Source of the DNA: Tenggerimyces sp963762635
Lineage (GTDB): Bacteria > Actinomycetota > Actinomycetes > Propionibacteriales > Actinopolymorphaceae
Assembly: GCA_963762635.1 (NCBI GenBank)
Contig: CAVXLQ010000013.1
Location: 466,805 to 530,804 of the forward strand
Reading direction: 5' to 3'
DNA: 64,000 nt
In this document: positions 1 to 8,865 of the stretch, one piece after another
Position numbering within the stretch: the first letter of the stretch is position 1
Layout of the letters: each line of letters begins with the position of its first letter
The notes under the pieces: generated by a model
Database searches by the model: none
What the model was told of the DNA's origin: nothing
What the model saw: only the letters and a program-made list of their open reading frames with translations
Position numbers and translations under genes: made by a program

Positions 1-166
1 GCGGACACCCGAGCAGCTGACCGAGCAACTCGGCGCGCTCGACGTGAAGCTGTCCGACGACGAGCTGACGTTGCTCGACCAGCTCGCGCCGCCGGGGCGG
101 GCGACCGTTCCGTACTACCTCGACGACAGCTGGGCGGACTTCCGCCCGCATCGCCACCGCTGGTAG
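1..166 (+). CDS. Aldo/keto reductase, C-terminal end (partial)
   Basis: Only the last 54 codons lie in the window, read from base 2 to the TAG at 164-166. The tail contains RTPEQLTEQLGALDVKLSDD followed by a helix ending near LLDQLAPP. This is the usual C-terminal pattern of NADPH-dependent aldo/keto reductases, where the last helix packs over the barrel and the RTPEQL segment belongs to the cofactor region. The substrate cannot be inferred. The next gene starts 8 bases downstream on the same strand, so the two may be cotranscribed. Confidence 0.75.
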   Translation, partial: RTPEQLTEQLGALDVKLSDDELTLLDQLAPPGRATVPYYLDDSWADFRPHRHRW

Positions 167-173
167 ACGCGCC

Positions 174-599
174 GTGCGCGAGATGGACGAGGAAGAGGTC
201 CGCGCGTTCCTCCTGCACGGCACGCGGACGGCGAAGCTGGCGACCGTCGGCCGCGACGGGCAGCCGCACGTGGTGCCGGTGTGGTTCGTGCTCGACGGGC
301 AGGACGTGGTGATCACGACGATGAGCGGCAGCGCGAAGGCGCGCAACCTGACGCGGCAGCCGATGGTCTCGCTGTGCGTGGACGACGAGCGGCCGCCGTA
401 CGCGTTCGTCACGCTGTACGGACGCGCCGCGATCCTCCGCCAACCACCGGACCTGCTCGACTGGACCACCCGGGTCGCCCACCGCTACCTCGGCGCCGAG
501 AACGCGGTCGAGGCGGGCAAGCGGTACGCCGAGCTCGACGACGCGATCGTCCGCATCACCATCGACCGGACCGTCGCCCGCACGGAGATCGCCGCTTAG
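174..599 (+). CDS. PPOX-class, probably F420-dependent, oxidoreductase
   Basis: This 141-residue protein has the split-barrel flavin/F420-binding fold of the pyridoxamine-5'-phosphate-oxidase-like family. Visible hallmarks are KLATVGRDGQPHVVPVWFV (residues about 21-40), the following strand DVVITT, and SAKARNLTRQPMVSLCVDD. Length and pattern fit the actinobacterial F420-dependent TIGR03618-type group, which reduces small aromatic or heterocyclic substrates with reduced F420; the true substrate is unknown. GTG at 174 is used here and ATG at 183 is an alternative start. The gene lies 8 bases after the aldo/keto reductase and just before the MerR-type operator at 603. Confidence 0.8.
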   Translation: MREMDEEEVRAFLLHGTRTAKLATVGRDGQPHVVPVWFVLDGQDVVITTMSGSAKARNLTRQPMVSLCVDDERPPYAFVTLYGRAAILRQPPDLLDWTTRVAHRYLGAENAVEAGKRYAELDDAIVRITIDRTVARTEIAA

Positions 600-602
600 G
601 GC

Positions 603-634
603 TTGACCTTGACCCAAGGTCAACCTTGCAACAT
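603..634 (+). promoter_or_regulatory. MerR-type operator/promoter of the serine hydrolase-MerR pair
   Basis: Bases 603-623 form a perfect dyad: arms TTGACCTTG (603-611) and CAAGGTCAA (615-623) around ACC. TTGACC at 603-608 can serve as the -35 and CAACAT at 629-634 as the -10, giving a 20-base spacer. Over-long spacers with a dyad between the boxes are the signature of MerR-activated promoters. The expected transcript start falls at or next to the ATG at 642, and no Shine-Dalgarno sequence precedes it, so the mRNA is probably leaderless. The MerR gene at 1974 is the obvious regulator. Confidence 0.65.
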
Positions 635-641
635 CTTCGGT

Positions 642-1969
642 ATGACTACTCCAAAGACTCTGACCGAGTTCGTCTCCGCCACCGCGCAGCAGTTCGAGAT
701 TCCCGGCGTGGCCGTGGGCATCTGGGCCAACGGCGAGGCGTCGTACGCCTCCCACGGCGTCACCAGCCTCGACAATCCCCTTCCGGTCGACGAGGACACG
801 CTGTTCCTCATCGGCTCGGTCTCGAAGACGTTCACCTCGACGGTGATCATGCGGCTCGCCGCCGAGGGCAAGCTCGACCTCGACGCGCCGGTCCGCCAGT
901 ACGTGCCCGACGTGAAGCTCCCCGACGACAGCATCACGATCGCCCAGCTGCTCAACCACACCTCCGGCCTGGACTGGGGCGTGCTCGTCGACACCGGCGA
1001 GGGCGACGACGCGCTGGCCCGCTACGTCGCGGAGCTGGGCAGCCTTGGCCAGGTCGCGGAGCCCGGCACGCGCGCGTCGTACAGCCAGGGTGGCTACAAC
1101 CTGCTCGGCCGCGTGATCGAGAACGTCACCGGCCTGACGTACGAGAAGGCCGTCGCCACAATCGCGACCGAGCCACTGGGTCTTCAGAACACGCACTTCC
1201 TGCGCGACGACGTGATGACGCGGCGGTTCTCGGTCGGGCACAACCCGGCCGACGACGGCTCGCTGGCGGTCGCTCGAATGTGGAGGTTCGGGCGCGGCGA
1301 CAACCCCGGCGGCGGGCTCGCGTCGTCGGTCGCGGACCTGCTGACCTGGGCGCGGTCGCACCTCGACGGCGACGAGCAGCTGCGGCGCATGCGGCAGCCG
1401 ACCGTGCAGCTGCGGGCGAGCGCGCTCGGCGACGCGCTCGGGATCTGCTGGTTCCTGCGCGACGGTCGACGGCGTCGCGCCTGGCCGGGCACGGCGGTTC
1501 GTCGAACGGGCAGTTCGCCGAGCTGCTCCTCGTTCCGGAGCGGAACATCGCGCTCGTCACGGTGTCGAACGCCGCGCCGAACGGCATCCCGTTCAACCAG
1601 GCAGTCGTCCGCTGGGCGCTGGAGACGTACGTCGGCGTGGTCGAGCGCGACCCCGAGCCGCTGCCGTACGACAACGCGCGGGCGCGGGAGATCGCGGGCA
1701 CGTATGCGAACGACGCCATGCAGGTCGTGCTCGCGAACGACGGCGAGCAGCTCACGCTGGCGGTCGACATCCTGCCGGAGATCCGCGCCGCCTCCGACCA
1801 GGAGATGCCGCCCGGGTACGACGCGGAGCCCGTCGGTCTGCTGCCCGACGACGAGTTCCTGGTCCTCGGCGGCGCGATGCGGGGGCAGCGCGGCTACTTC
1901 ACCCGCGACGACAGCGGCGCGATCGTCGGAGGCGACCTCGCCGGCCGGATCTTCCGACGGGTTCAATGA
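642..1969 (+). pseudogene. Beta-lactamase-family serine hydrolase, frameshifted
   Basis: This is a class C beta-lactamase/esterase-like serine hydrolase of about 440 residues. The nucleophile motif S59-V-S-K62 is present; the usual Y-S-N motif reads Y-S-Q before GGYNLLGRV. The C-terminal GHGGSSNGQF triad motif is in another frame. Two single-base insertions explain this: an extra G in 1464-1465 and an extra C in 1479-1480 would restore a natural reading through WFLRD-VDGVAL-AGHGG. The rest then runs open to the TGA at 1967-1969. ATG 642 is chosen because it starts MTTPKTL right behind the MerR promoter. The MerR gene follows 4 bases later. It may be intact in the organism. Confidence 0.75.
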
Positions 1970-1973
1970 TCCG

Positions 1974-2690
1974 ATGATCACCATCGGTCAGGTCGCCGAC
2001 TACGCGGGCGTCACGATCAAGGCCGTCCGGCACTACCACCGGCGCGGGCTGCTCGCCGAGCCGCCGCGGGACTCGTCCGGGTACCGGCGGTACACCGCCG
2101 AGGACGCGATCCAGCTGGTCAAGATCAGGACGCTCGCGCAGGCCGGCGTGCCGTTGGCGCGGATCAAGGAGCTGCTGGCGGCGGACCCGGAGCGGTTCGC
2201 CGAGGCCGTCACCGAGATCGACCGGTCGCTGCGGGAGAAGGCCGGGGAGATCCGCCGGACGCGGGAACGGATCGCGCAGCTCGGCGCCGGCGACCAGCTG
2301 TTCGTGTCGGCCGAGGTCAACGCGTTCCTCGACGACCTGCGCGACCTCGGGGTCAGCGAGCGGATGATCCGGATGGAACGCGACGGCTGGATCCTGTTGC
2401 AGTCGGTCTCGCCGAAGGACGCGGCCACGTGGATCGCGGACAAGCGGGACATCTTTCGCGATCCGGAGTTCCGGCAGGTCTACCTCGACTACGACGCGGC
2501 GTTCACCTGGTCGCCCGACGACCCGCGACTGCGCGAGCTGGCCGAGCGCACGTACCGGGTGCTGGGGGCGCAGGGGACCGAGACACCGATCGGCGACGTC
2601 ACCGTCGCCCGCCTCGTCGAGTCGACCGCGCAGCCGTCCCCGGCGTGGGACCGCCTGGGCGAGCTGGCCAAGGAACTCCACCTGTCGTGA
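1974..2690 (+). CDS. MerR family transcriptional regulator
   Basis: The 238-residue protein opens with a typical MerR winged helix, MITIGQVADYAGVTIKAVRH then YHRRGLLAEPPRDSSGYRRY (residues 1-41), followed by the RIKELL dimerisation helix and a long alpha-helical C-terminal domain. No cysteine cluster for metal sensing is visible, so a drug or other organic ligand is more likely than a metal. It follows the serine hydrolase by 4 bases and should control the 603-634 promoter, including its own expression. The start at ATG 1974 places the first residue exactly at the helix-turn-helix. Confidence 0.85.
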   Translation: MITIGQVADYAGVTIKAVRHYHRRGLLAEPPRDSSGYRRYTAEDAIQLVKIRTLAQAGVPLARIKELLAADPERFAEAVTEIDRSLREKAGEIRRTRERIAQLGAGDQLFVSAEVNAFLDDLRDLGVSERMIRMERDGWILLQSVSPKDAATWIADKRDIFRDPEFRQVYLDYDAAFTWSPDDPRLRELAERTYRVLGAQGTETPIGDVTVARLVESTAQPSPAWDRLGELAKELHLS

Positions 2691-2729
2691 CGTCGCCGTT
2701 TGTCGGCGCGACGCTCTACAGTCGGGCGA

Positions 2730-3062
2730 GTGAAATACCAGCTGACGATCTGGCATGGCGACGACCACTGGGAGTCCCCGCAGGAGATCGACGAGTGGCC
2801 GGACCACAAGGTCTGGTTCGACGACCTCGTCGCGCGCGGCATCTACCGTGGCGGGGCGCGGCTGCGCCCGGAGGCGACCACCAAGGTGCAGGTGCGGGGC
2901 GGCGAGACGCTGGTGTCGGACGGTCCGTACGCGGAGACCAAGGACTTCGTCGGCGGCTTCCTGGTCGTCGAGGTCGAGCACCTGGACGAGGCGATCGAGG
3001 TCGCGGCGGGGCATCCGTTCGCGAAGTGGGGCACGGTCGAGGTCCGACCGGTCTGGGAATGA
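2730..3062 (+). CDS. YCII-related (DGPF) domain protein, ECF42 partner
   Basis: This 110-residue protein carries the motif SDGPYAETKDFVGGFLVVE (about residues 69-87), the DGPF/YCII-related signature of a small ferredoxin-like fold. DGPF proteins are known to be encoded beside ECF42 sigma factors, and that is the case here: the sigma gene overlaps its stop by 4 bases (ATGA at 3059-3062). The molecular role is not established; it is presumed to belong to the same sensory or stress circuit. GTG 2730 gives VKYQLTIWHG, matching the usual start of the family. Confidence 0.85.
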   Translation: MKYQLTIWHGDDHWESPQEIDEWPDHKVWFDDLVARGIYRGGARLRPEATTKVQVRGGETLVSDGPYAETKDFVGGFLVVEVEHLDEAIEVAAGHPFAKWGTVEVRPVWE

Positions 3063-4288
3063 GCCTCGACACCTCCGACTCAGATGTCGAGGCCGCGGTC
3101 GCGGCGGCCTTCCAGAACGAGTGGGGTCAGGTCGTCGCGACGCTCATCCGCGTCACCGGTGACTGGGACCTCGCCGAGGACAGCGCGGCCGACGCGTTCA
3201 CCACGGCTTTGGAACGGTGGAAGCGCGACGGCGTGCCGCGCAACCCCGGCGCCTGGCTGACAACGACCGCGCGCAACCGCGCGACGGACCGGATCCGGCA
3301 TGCCGCCAGGGGAACCGAGAAGCTGCGGGACCTGGCTCTGCTCGAGCGCGACGGCGCGGACGAGGGCATCGAGCCGGACGAGGTGCACGACGACCGGCTG
3401 CGGCTGATCTTCACGTGCTGCCACCCGGCGCTGCCGTTCGACGCGCGGATCGCGTTGACGTTGCGGACGTTGACCGGCCTGACGACGGCGGAGATCGCGC
3501 GCGCTTTCCTCGTACCGGAGCCGACGATGTACCAGCGGCTCACGCGCGCGAAGCGCAAGATCCGCGAGGCGAACATCCCGTACCGCGTGCCGCCTCCGCA
3601 TCTCTTGCAGGAACGGCTGTCGTCGGTGCTCGCCGTGGTCTATCTGCTGTTCAACGAGGGGTACTCGGCGACGACCGGCGCGGACCTGATCCGGCAGAAC
3701 CTCAGTGGTGAGGCGATTCGCCTTGCCCGCTTGCTCGTTCAGCTGCTTCCCGAGCCGGAGTCGTTCGGCGTCCTTGCCTTGGTGCTGCTGCACGACGCCC
3801 GTCGTGCGACGCGGGTCGACGACGACGGCGCGCTGGTGACGTTGGAGCGGCAGGACCGTTCGCGTTGGGACAAGGCGCGGATCGCGGAGGGCTTGTCGTA
3901 CCTGCGCGCGACGCCCGGTCCGTACCAGCTGCAGGCGGCGATCGCCGCGTGCCACGCGATCGCGCCGACCGTCGAGGCGACGGACTGGGCGCAGATCGTG
4001 GCGCTGTACGACGACCTGCTGCACTACACCCCTTCGGCGGTCGTACGGCTCAACCGGGCGGTGGCTGTCGCGATGGCGGATGGGCCGGCCGCGGGGTTGA
4101 AGCTCGTCGACGAGCTCGTCGCGTCGGGCGACCTCGACGGCTACCACCTCCTGCCGGCGACGCGCGCAGACCTGCTGCGCCGCCAGGGCGCCGCGGAGGC
4201 GGCGGCGGAGGCGTACCGGGAGGCGATCTCGCTGGCCGCCACCGATGCGGAACGCGCCTACCTCACGGCTCGGCTCGACGAGCTTTAG
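3059..4288 (+). CDS. ECF42-type RNA polymerase sigma factor with C-terminal helical extension
   Basis: This is a 409-residue sigma factor. Region 2 is in the first about 80 residues (DWDLAEDSAADAFTTALERW, then TARNRATDRIRH). Region 4 lies around 135-170 (LTLRTLTGLTTAEIARAFLV, then PEPTMYQRLTRAKRKIR). A roughly 230-residue C-terminal helical domain with LLFNEGY and repeated alanine-rich helices (EAAAEAYREAI) follows. This long TPR-like tail plus the DGPF partner defines the ECF42 family. No anti-sigma gene is adjacent, which fits ECF42, where the tail is thought to be needed for activity. It should bind core RNA polymerase and redirect it to target promoters, probably including its own operon. 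Confidence 0.9.
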   Translation: MSLDTSDSDVEAAVAAAFQNEWGQVVATLIRVTGDWDLAEDSAADAFTTALERWKRDGVPRNPGAWLTTTARNRATDRIRHAARGTEKLRDLALLERDGADEGIEPDEVHDDRLRLIFTCCHPALPFDARIALTLRTLTGLTTAEIARAFLVPEPTMYQRLTRAKRKIREANIPYRVPPPHLLQERLSSVLAVVYLLFNEGYSATTGADLIRQNLSGEAIRLARLLVQLLPEPESFGVLALVLLHDARRATRVDDDGALVTLERQDRSRWDKARIAEGLSYLRATPGPYQLQAAIAACHAIAPTVEATDWAQIVALYDDLLHYTPSAVVRLNRAVAVAMADGPAAGLKLVDELVASGDLDGYHLLPATRADLLRRQGAAEAAAEAYREAISLAATDAERAYLTARLDEL

Positions 4289-4357
4289 CACCTGGGTGTC
4301 GAATCCTGCTCCGCCCAGTCGTTTGCTGGGTACAGCCGCCGAGAAGAGGGGATCCCC

Positions 4358-4773
4358 ATGACCAGCGATGAGGGCACGCCCCTGGTGGTCGACCGGGAGA
4401 CGTGGCAGGCCGAGCTCGATGCCCTGCGCGTACGGGAGAAGGAGCACACCAGGGCGGGCGCCGCGATCGCGGCGGCGCGCCGGGAGCTGCCGATGGCCGA
4501 GGTGGACGGCTCGGTCCCGGTCATCGGGAGCTGTCCCTCGACATGCTGATCGGGAATCCGCCGCGGTCGATGTCGCCGATCGTTTGCTACATGCGACAGG
4601 GCAACCAGGTCTTCGAGACGTACTGGACCTCCGGTCGTGGCGCGGAGGCGATGACTCCGGCGTACGGGCTGTTGAACATGACTGTCTACGGCCGGCGCGA
4701 GGCGTGGGAGTCGCAGCCCGACGGGTGGCCGGAGCCGCTGTGGAAGGCCGGGTCGGACTCGCTCGACGGCTGA
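4358..4773 (+). pseudogene. DUF899 (thioredoxin-like) gene, internally deleted
   Basis: The first part (4358-4530) reads VVDRETWQAELDALRVREKE then HTRAG and RRELPMAEVDGS, the start of DUF899-family thioredoxin-like proteins. After VIG the frame changes. Sequence resumes at about 4541 with the family's C-terminal part: IVCYMRQGNQVFETYWTSGR, then GAEAMTPAYGLLNMTVYGR and WPEPLW. About 100 residues from the middle are missing, so this is a genuine deletion and not a one-base error. An AAGAGGGGA Shine-Dalgarno remains before the ATG. No function is expected. Confidence 0.75.
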
Positions 4774-4850
4774 AGCTTTCTTGGCGGCGATGTCGAATCC
4801 AGGCACCTCCCGAACGTCGGTGGGCAACAACGACGAAGTTCGAGGGGTGC

Positions 4851-6254
4851 ATGGATATGACGGTCAAGGAGAAGGCTTCGCTCCGGCTCGACGGTCGGCA
4901 GAAGGTCATCCTGCTGGTGCTGCTGGGCGCGGGTTTCATGTTGTCGGTCGATTTCTCGATCCTGAACGTCGCCCTGCCGGAGGCTGGGGAGGGCGTCGGG
5001 CTGGGCGTCACCCACTGGGCCTGGATCGCGTCCGCCTACGCCCTGCCGGCGGCGGGGTTGACGTTGCTGTTCGGGCGGTTGGGCGATCTGTTCGGGCGGC
5101 GCAGGATGTTCCTCGCGGGCATGGCGTTGCTGACCGGCGCCTCGTTGCTCGGCGGCTTCGCCAGCAGCCCGGGTGTGCTGCTCGCGGCGCGGGTGCTGCA
5201 GGGCGTGGCGACCGCGATGACGATTCCGTCGGCGCTGTCGCTGCTGACGACGACGTTCGCCGAGGGGCGCGTCCGTGACCGTGTTCTCGGTCTGAACGGC
5301 GCGCTGCTCTCGGCGGGCTTCACGGTCGGCGCGCTGGTCGGCGGCACTGTGGTCAGCCTGCTGAGCTGGCGAGCCGCGTTCCTTATCAACGTTCCCGTCG
5401 CCGTCGTGATCGGGCTGCTCGCGGTCGTGATGATCAAGGAGAGCAGCAAGCCTTCACAGGTGACGCTGGACGTGCCGGGTGCCGTGACGGTGACGCTGGG
5501 TCTGCTGGCCGTGATCTACGCGGTGATCGAGCGGAATCTGCCGGTCGGCATCGCGGGTGTCGTGCTGCTGGTCGCGTTCGTCGCGATCGAACGGCGTGCC
5601 AAGTCGCCGCTCGTCCCGGTGCGGATCCTCAGCCGGCCGACCGTGCGGTGGGGCAACGCGGCGGGGTTCGTGATCTTCGCGATGGAGCCCGCGATGATCT
5701 TCCTGACCACGCTGTACCTGCAGAACGTGCTCGAGCTCTCCCCGTTGCTGACCGGGCTGGTCTTCGGGGTGCCGGGTCTGGCCGCGGTGTTCGCCGGGCC
5801 GGTCGCGGGGCGGCTCATCGGACGACTGGGCGTGCGGAACGTTCTCTTTGCTGGCATGACGATCCAGGCTCTGGCGACGGTGCCGATGGTGTTCATGGGG
5901 GCCAGCTCGTGGTCGCTGGTGCTCGTGGTCGTCGGACTGTTCGTCGGCTTCTTCGGACACGTGAGCGCGATCGTTTCGTTCACGGTGACGAGCACGTCCG
6001 GGCTGCCGAACGAGGAGCAAGGCCTGGCGACCGGGCTGACGTCGATGACCCAGCAGGTCGGGATCACGGTAGGCATCCCGATCCTCGCCGCGGTGGCCGG
6101 TCTGTTCAGCGTGCAGCTGACGGGGCTCCGAGTGGCGGTCGCGGTGATCGTGGTCGTGACCTTGCTCGGTGCGGTGGCCATTCGGTACGGGCTGCGACCG
6201 CGGCCGGCGGTCGACTCGGCGCCGTCCCGTCCTACATACGCTCAGGTGCCGTGA
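4851..6254 (+). CDS. MFS drug exporter, EmrB/QacA (14-TM) type
   Basis: This is a 467-residue membrane protein with about 14 hydrophobic segments. Recognisable motifs are SVDFSILNVALPEAG in the first helix (motif D1-like), GRLGDLFGRRRMFLAG (motif A, about residues 76-91), and GFTVGALVGG (motif C of proton antiporters). It should export drugs or other small molecules in exchange for protons. ATG 4851 or ATG 4857 can start it; a GAGGGG ribosome site lies at 4842-4847, favouring 4851. The 3' end overlaps the convergent argS gene by 23 bases. No regulator is adjacent. Confidence 0.88.
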   Translation: MDMTVKEKASLRLDGRQKVILLVLLGAGFMLSVDFSILNVALPEAGEGVGLGVTHWAWIASAYALPAAGLTLLFGRLGDLFGRRRMFLAGMALLTGASLLGGFASSPGVLLAARVLQGVATAMTIPSALSLLTTTFAEGRVRDRVLGLNGALLSAGFTVGALVGGTVVSLLSWRAAFLINVPVAVVIGLLAVVMIKESSKPSQVTLDVPGAVTVTLGLLAVIYAVIERNLPVGIAGVVLLVAFVAIERRAKSPLVPVRILSRPTVRWGNAAGFVIFAMEPAMIFLTTLYLQNVLELSPLLTGLVFGVPGLAAVFAGPVAGRLIGRLGVRNVLFAGMTIQALATVPMVFMGASSWSLVLVVVGLFVGFFGHVSAIVSFTVTSTSGLPNEEQGLATGLTSMTQQVGITVGIPILAAVAGLFSVQLTGLRVAVAVIVVVTLLGAVAIRYGLRPRPAVDSAPSRPTYAQVP

Positions 6255-7866
6255 CGCCGAGCAGCCCGAGACCGTTCGCGAAGACCCGCCTCGCCGCTTC
6301 GCAGAGGGCGAGGCGGGCGCGATGGAGCTCGGTGGGCTCCTCGTCGCCCATCGGGAGGACGCGGCAGGTGTCGTAGAACCGGTGGTACGCGCCGGCGAGC
6401 TGTTCGAGGAACCGCGCGACCCGGTGCGGCTCGCGGAGCTCGGCGGCGGCCGCGACGGTCTCGGGGAACGCGCCGATCGTACGGATCAGCTCGCTCTCGC
6501 GTGGGTCTTCGAGGAGGTCGTACCGGTCGCCCGGCGCGAGGCCGAGGTCGGCGGCGGCGCGGGCGATGGCGCAGAGCCTGGCGTGGGCGTACTGCACGTA
6601 GAAGACGGGGTTGTCGTTGGCCCGCTTGGCGAGCAGGTCGAGGTCGATGTTCAGCGACGCGTCGACGGACGAACGGATCAGCGCGTACCGTGCGGCGTCG
6701 ACGCCGACCACATCGACGAGGTCGTCGATCGTGACGATATTGCCAGCCCGCTTGCTCATCCGTACTGGCAAGCCGTCCTTGACAAGGTTGACCAGCTGGC
6801 CGATGAGCACCTCGACGGTGCTGGGATCGTTGCCGGTCGCGGCCGCCGCGGCACGGAGCCTGGCGATGTAACCGTGGTGGTCGGCGCCGAGCATGTAGAT
6901 GCAGAGGTCGAACCCACGGGCGCGTTTGTCCAGGTAGTACGCGATGTCGCCGGCGATGTACGCGGGCTGACCGTCGGACTTGATGACGGGCCGGTCCTTG
7001 TCGTCGCCGTAGTCGGTGGACCTCAGCCACCAGGCTCCGTCGTGCTCGTAGAGGGAGCCGTTCGCCTCGAGCTGCTCGACGGCTCGGGCGACGGCGCCGT
7101 TCTCGTGCAACGTACGTTCGTGGAACCACACGTCGAAGTCGGTGCCGAACTCGTGCAGGGACTGCTTGATCTCGGCGAACATGAGGCCGACGCCGAGCTC
7201 TTGGAGAACGTCGTCGTGGTCTCCCGCGGTGGGGTCGGCGGCGAGGACCTGCTGGGCGATCTCCTCGATGTACGCGCCGGCGTAGCCGTCTTCGGGCGCG
7301 GGCTGGTGGTGGGCGGCCGCCTTCAGCGAGGCGACGAACCGGTCGATCTGCGCGCCGGCGTCGTTGAAGTAGTACTCCCTGGTGACCTTGGCGCCGCGGG
7401 CGTCGAGGACCCGGCCGAGCGCGTCGCCGACCGCGGCCCACCTGGTGGCGCCGAGGTGCAACGGGCCGGTGGGGTTGGCGGAGACGAACTCGAGGTTGAC
7501 GGCCTGCCCGCCGAGCTCGGTGCCGGTGCCGTACTTGGCCTGCTGGTCCAGGACGTCGGCGACGATGCCGCCGAGTGCCCGGGTGGCGAGCCGTACGTTG
7601 ACGAAGCCCGGCCCGGCGACCTCCGCTGCCCGAACGGCGTCGTGCGCGGCGAGCCCGTCGGCGATCCACTGGGCGAGCTCGCGCGGCGAAACGCCTACCT
7701 GCTTGGCGATCCGCATCGCGACGTTCGAGGAGTAGTCGCCGTGCTCGGGGTTCTTGGGCCGCTCGACGGCGAGCTCGCGGGGGAGCGCGTCGACGTCCAG
7801 GCCGCGTCGGACCAGCACGTCGGTGGCGACGGTGCGGATCAGTTCGGCAAGCAGCGCTGGAGTCAT
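6232..7866 (-). CDS. argS: Arginine--tRNA ligase
   Basis: This 544-residue class I aminoacyl-tRNA synthetase charges tRNA-Arg. The N-terminal Add1 domain (PKNPEHGDYSSNVAMRIAKQ) is followed by the HIGH-type signature in FVSANPTGPLHLGATRW (HLGA), the KMSKR-type loop RMSKRAGN, and a DALR anticodon-binding C-terminal domain (FLEQLAGAYHRFYDTCRVLP). It is complete and appears functional. ATG 7866 starts MTPALLAEL. It stands alone on the minus strand, with the MFS gene convergent at its 3' end and a serine hydrolase divergent 63 bases from its start. A core gene, so this part is ordinary chromosome. Confidence 0.96.
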   Translation of the reverse strand: MTPALLAELIRTVATDVLVRRGLDVDALPRELAVERPKNPEHGDYSSNVAMRIAKQVGVSPRELAQWIADGLAAHDAVRAAEVAGPGFVNVRLATRALGGIVADVLDQQAKYGTGTELGGQAVNLEFVSANPTGPLHLGATRWAAVGDALGRVLDARGAKVTREYYFNDAGAQIDRFVASLKAAAHHQPAPEDGYAGAYIEEIAQQVLAADPTAGDHDDVLQELGVGLMFAEIKQSLHEFGTDFDVWFHERTLHENGAVARAVEQLEANGSLYEHDGAWWLRSTDYGDDKDRPVIKSDGQPAYIAGDIAYYLDKRARGFDLCIYMLGADHHGYIARLRAAAAATGNDPSTVEVLIGQLVNLVKDGLPVRMSKRAGNIVTIDDLVDVVGVDAARYALIRSSVDASLNIDLDLLAKRANDNPVFYVQYAHARLCAIARAAADLGLAPGDRYDLLEDPRESELIRTIGAFPETVAAAAELREPHRVARFLEQLAGAYHRFYDTCRVLPMGDEEPTELHRARLALCEAARRVFANGLGLLGVTAPERM

Positions 7867-7929
7867 CGCGTGAGCATAGGCCAGCGGTCGGTTGGCAGCG
7901 GACAGCTTTTCGTCCGTAGGGTGCGTTGC

Positions 7930-8865
7930 GTGACCGACCTCGCGGACCTGCTGGCCGCCTCCCTCTCGTCCTCCTCCCTCCCCGGCGGCGTCGCCGCCAC
8001 GTCCGAACGTGGTGCCCGTCGCACGGCCGCGGTAGGCGTGCGGGAGGTGGCGAGTGGCGAGCCGATGACCGTGGAGACGCCCGTACGGATCGCCTCGATC
8101 ACCAAGCCCATGGTCGCGGCGGCGATCGTGCTCGCCGCACGGGACCAGCTGGACCTGCCGGTGATCGAGCTTCTCCCCGAGCTGCGCGACGACTGGCGGA
8201 TCTCGAAGGAGCTGACGCTGCGGGAGTTGCTCAGTCACACGTCGGGGCTGCGCGAGGTCGTCGACCGGGAGCTCGTGGTGGCGTTGGGCGATGGCGGCGA
8301 CGCGCTGCTGGGTGCGGCCCGGTTGGTGGTCGGCACCGAGCAGGTCGAACCGGTCGGGACGAGCTGGTCGTACCACAACGGGAACTACTACGTCGCCGGA
8401 GCCGCGCTCGCCGAGCTGCGAGGCACGACGTTCGAGGAAGCGCTGGCCGACCTCGTGCTCGAGCCGGCCGGGATGACCGCGACTGGGTTCGACACGCCTG
8501 CCGGCGCCGCGTTCGGACACCTGGACGGAAAGCCAGCCCCACAAGGGTATTCGCACGCCACCCGCCCCGGCGGCGGGCTGTGGTCGACCGTGGACGACCT
8601 GATGAGCTTCGCCGAGTTCGTGCTCGCCGACGCCGAGCTCCTGGCGACGATGAGCAAACCGACGACCGATCCGTCCTGGGACCGCCAGTACGGCCTCGGC
8701 TGGTTCCTCGGCGACCAGATGGTCTTCCACCCCGGCGGTTACGGCGGGTTCGAGTCGATGCTCGTCCTCGTTCCCGGCGACCACGCCGCGAGGGCGATCG
8801 TGGTCAACCAGGACACGGGGGAAGCTCGACCGAAGGTGTTCACCGACGTGCTTGGGCCTATCTAG
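7930..8865 (+). CDS. Beta-lactamase-family serine hydrolase
   Basis: This 311-residue intact member of the class C beta-lactamase/D-alanyl-D-alanine carboxypeptidase fold has S56-I-T-K59 as the SxxK nucleophile pair, Y-H-N in SWSYHNGNYY as the second motif, and HPGGYGG near the C terminus as the third. No signal peptide is visible, so it is probably cytoplasmic and may be an esterase. GTG 7930 (VTDLADLLAAS) is used; the GTG 9 bases upstream is in the same frame. The stop overlaps the stop of the convergent DUF4832 gene by 4 bases. Confidence 0.85.
   Translation: MTDLADLLAASLSSSSLPGGVAATSERGARRTAAVGVREVASGEPMTVETPVRIASITKPMVAAAIVLAARDQLDLPVIELLPELRDDWRISKELTLRELLSHTSGLREVVDRELVVALGDGGDALLGAARLVVGTEQVEPVGTSWSYHNGNYYVAGAALAELRGTTFEEALADLVLEPAGMTATGFDTPAGAAFGHLDGKPAPQGYSHATRPGGGLWSTVDDLMSFAEFVLADAELLATMSKPTTDPSWDRQYGLGWFLGDQMVFHPGGYGGFESMLVLVPGDHAARAIVVNQDTGEARPKVFTDVLGPI

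Noticed and set aside
281..1455. Long open frame overlapping the PPOX and serine hydrolase genes
   Set aside because: Its Arg-rich composition is that of an out-of-frame shadow. Only its 3' end, from about 1481, is real, as the frameshifted end of the hydrolase.
6169..7929. Long + strand open frame antisense to argS
   Set aside because: argS is complete and conserved on the other strand. The antisense frame is an expected by-product of high GC; only the part from 7930 encodes a hydrolase.
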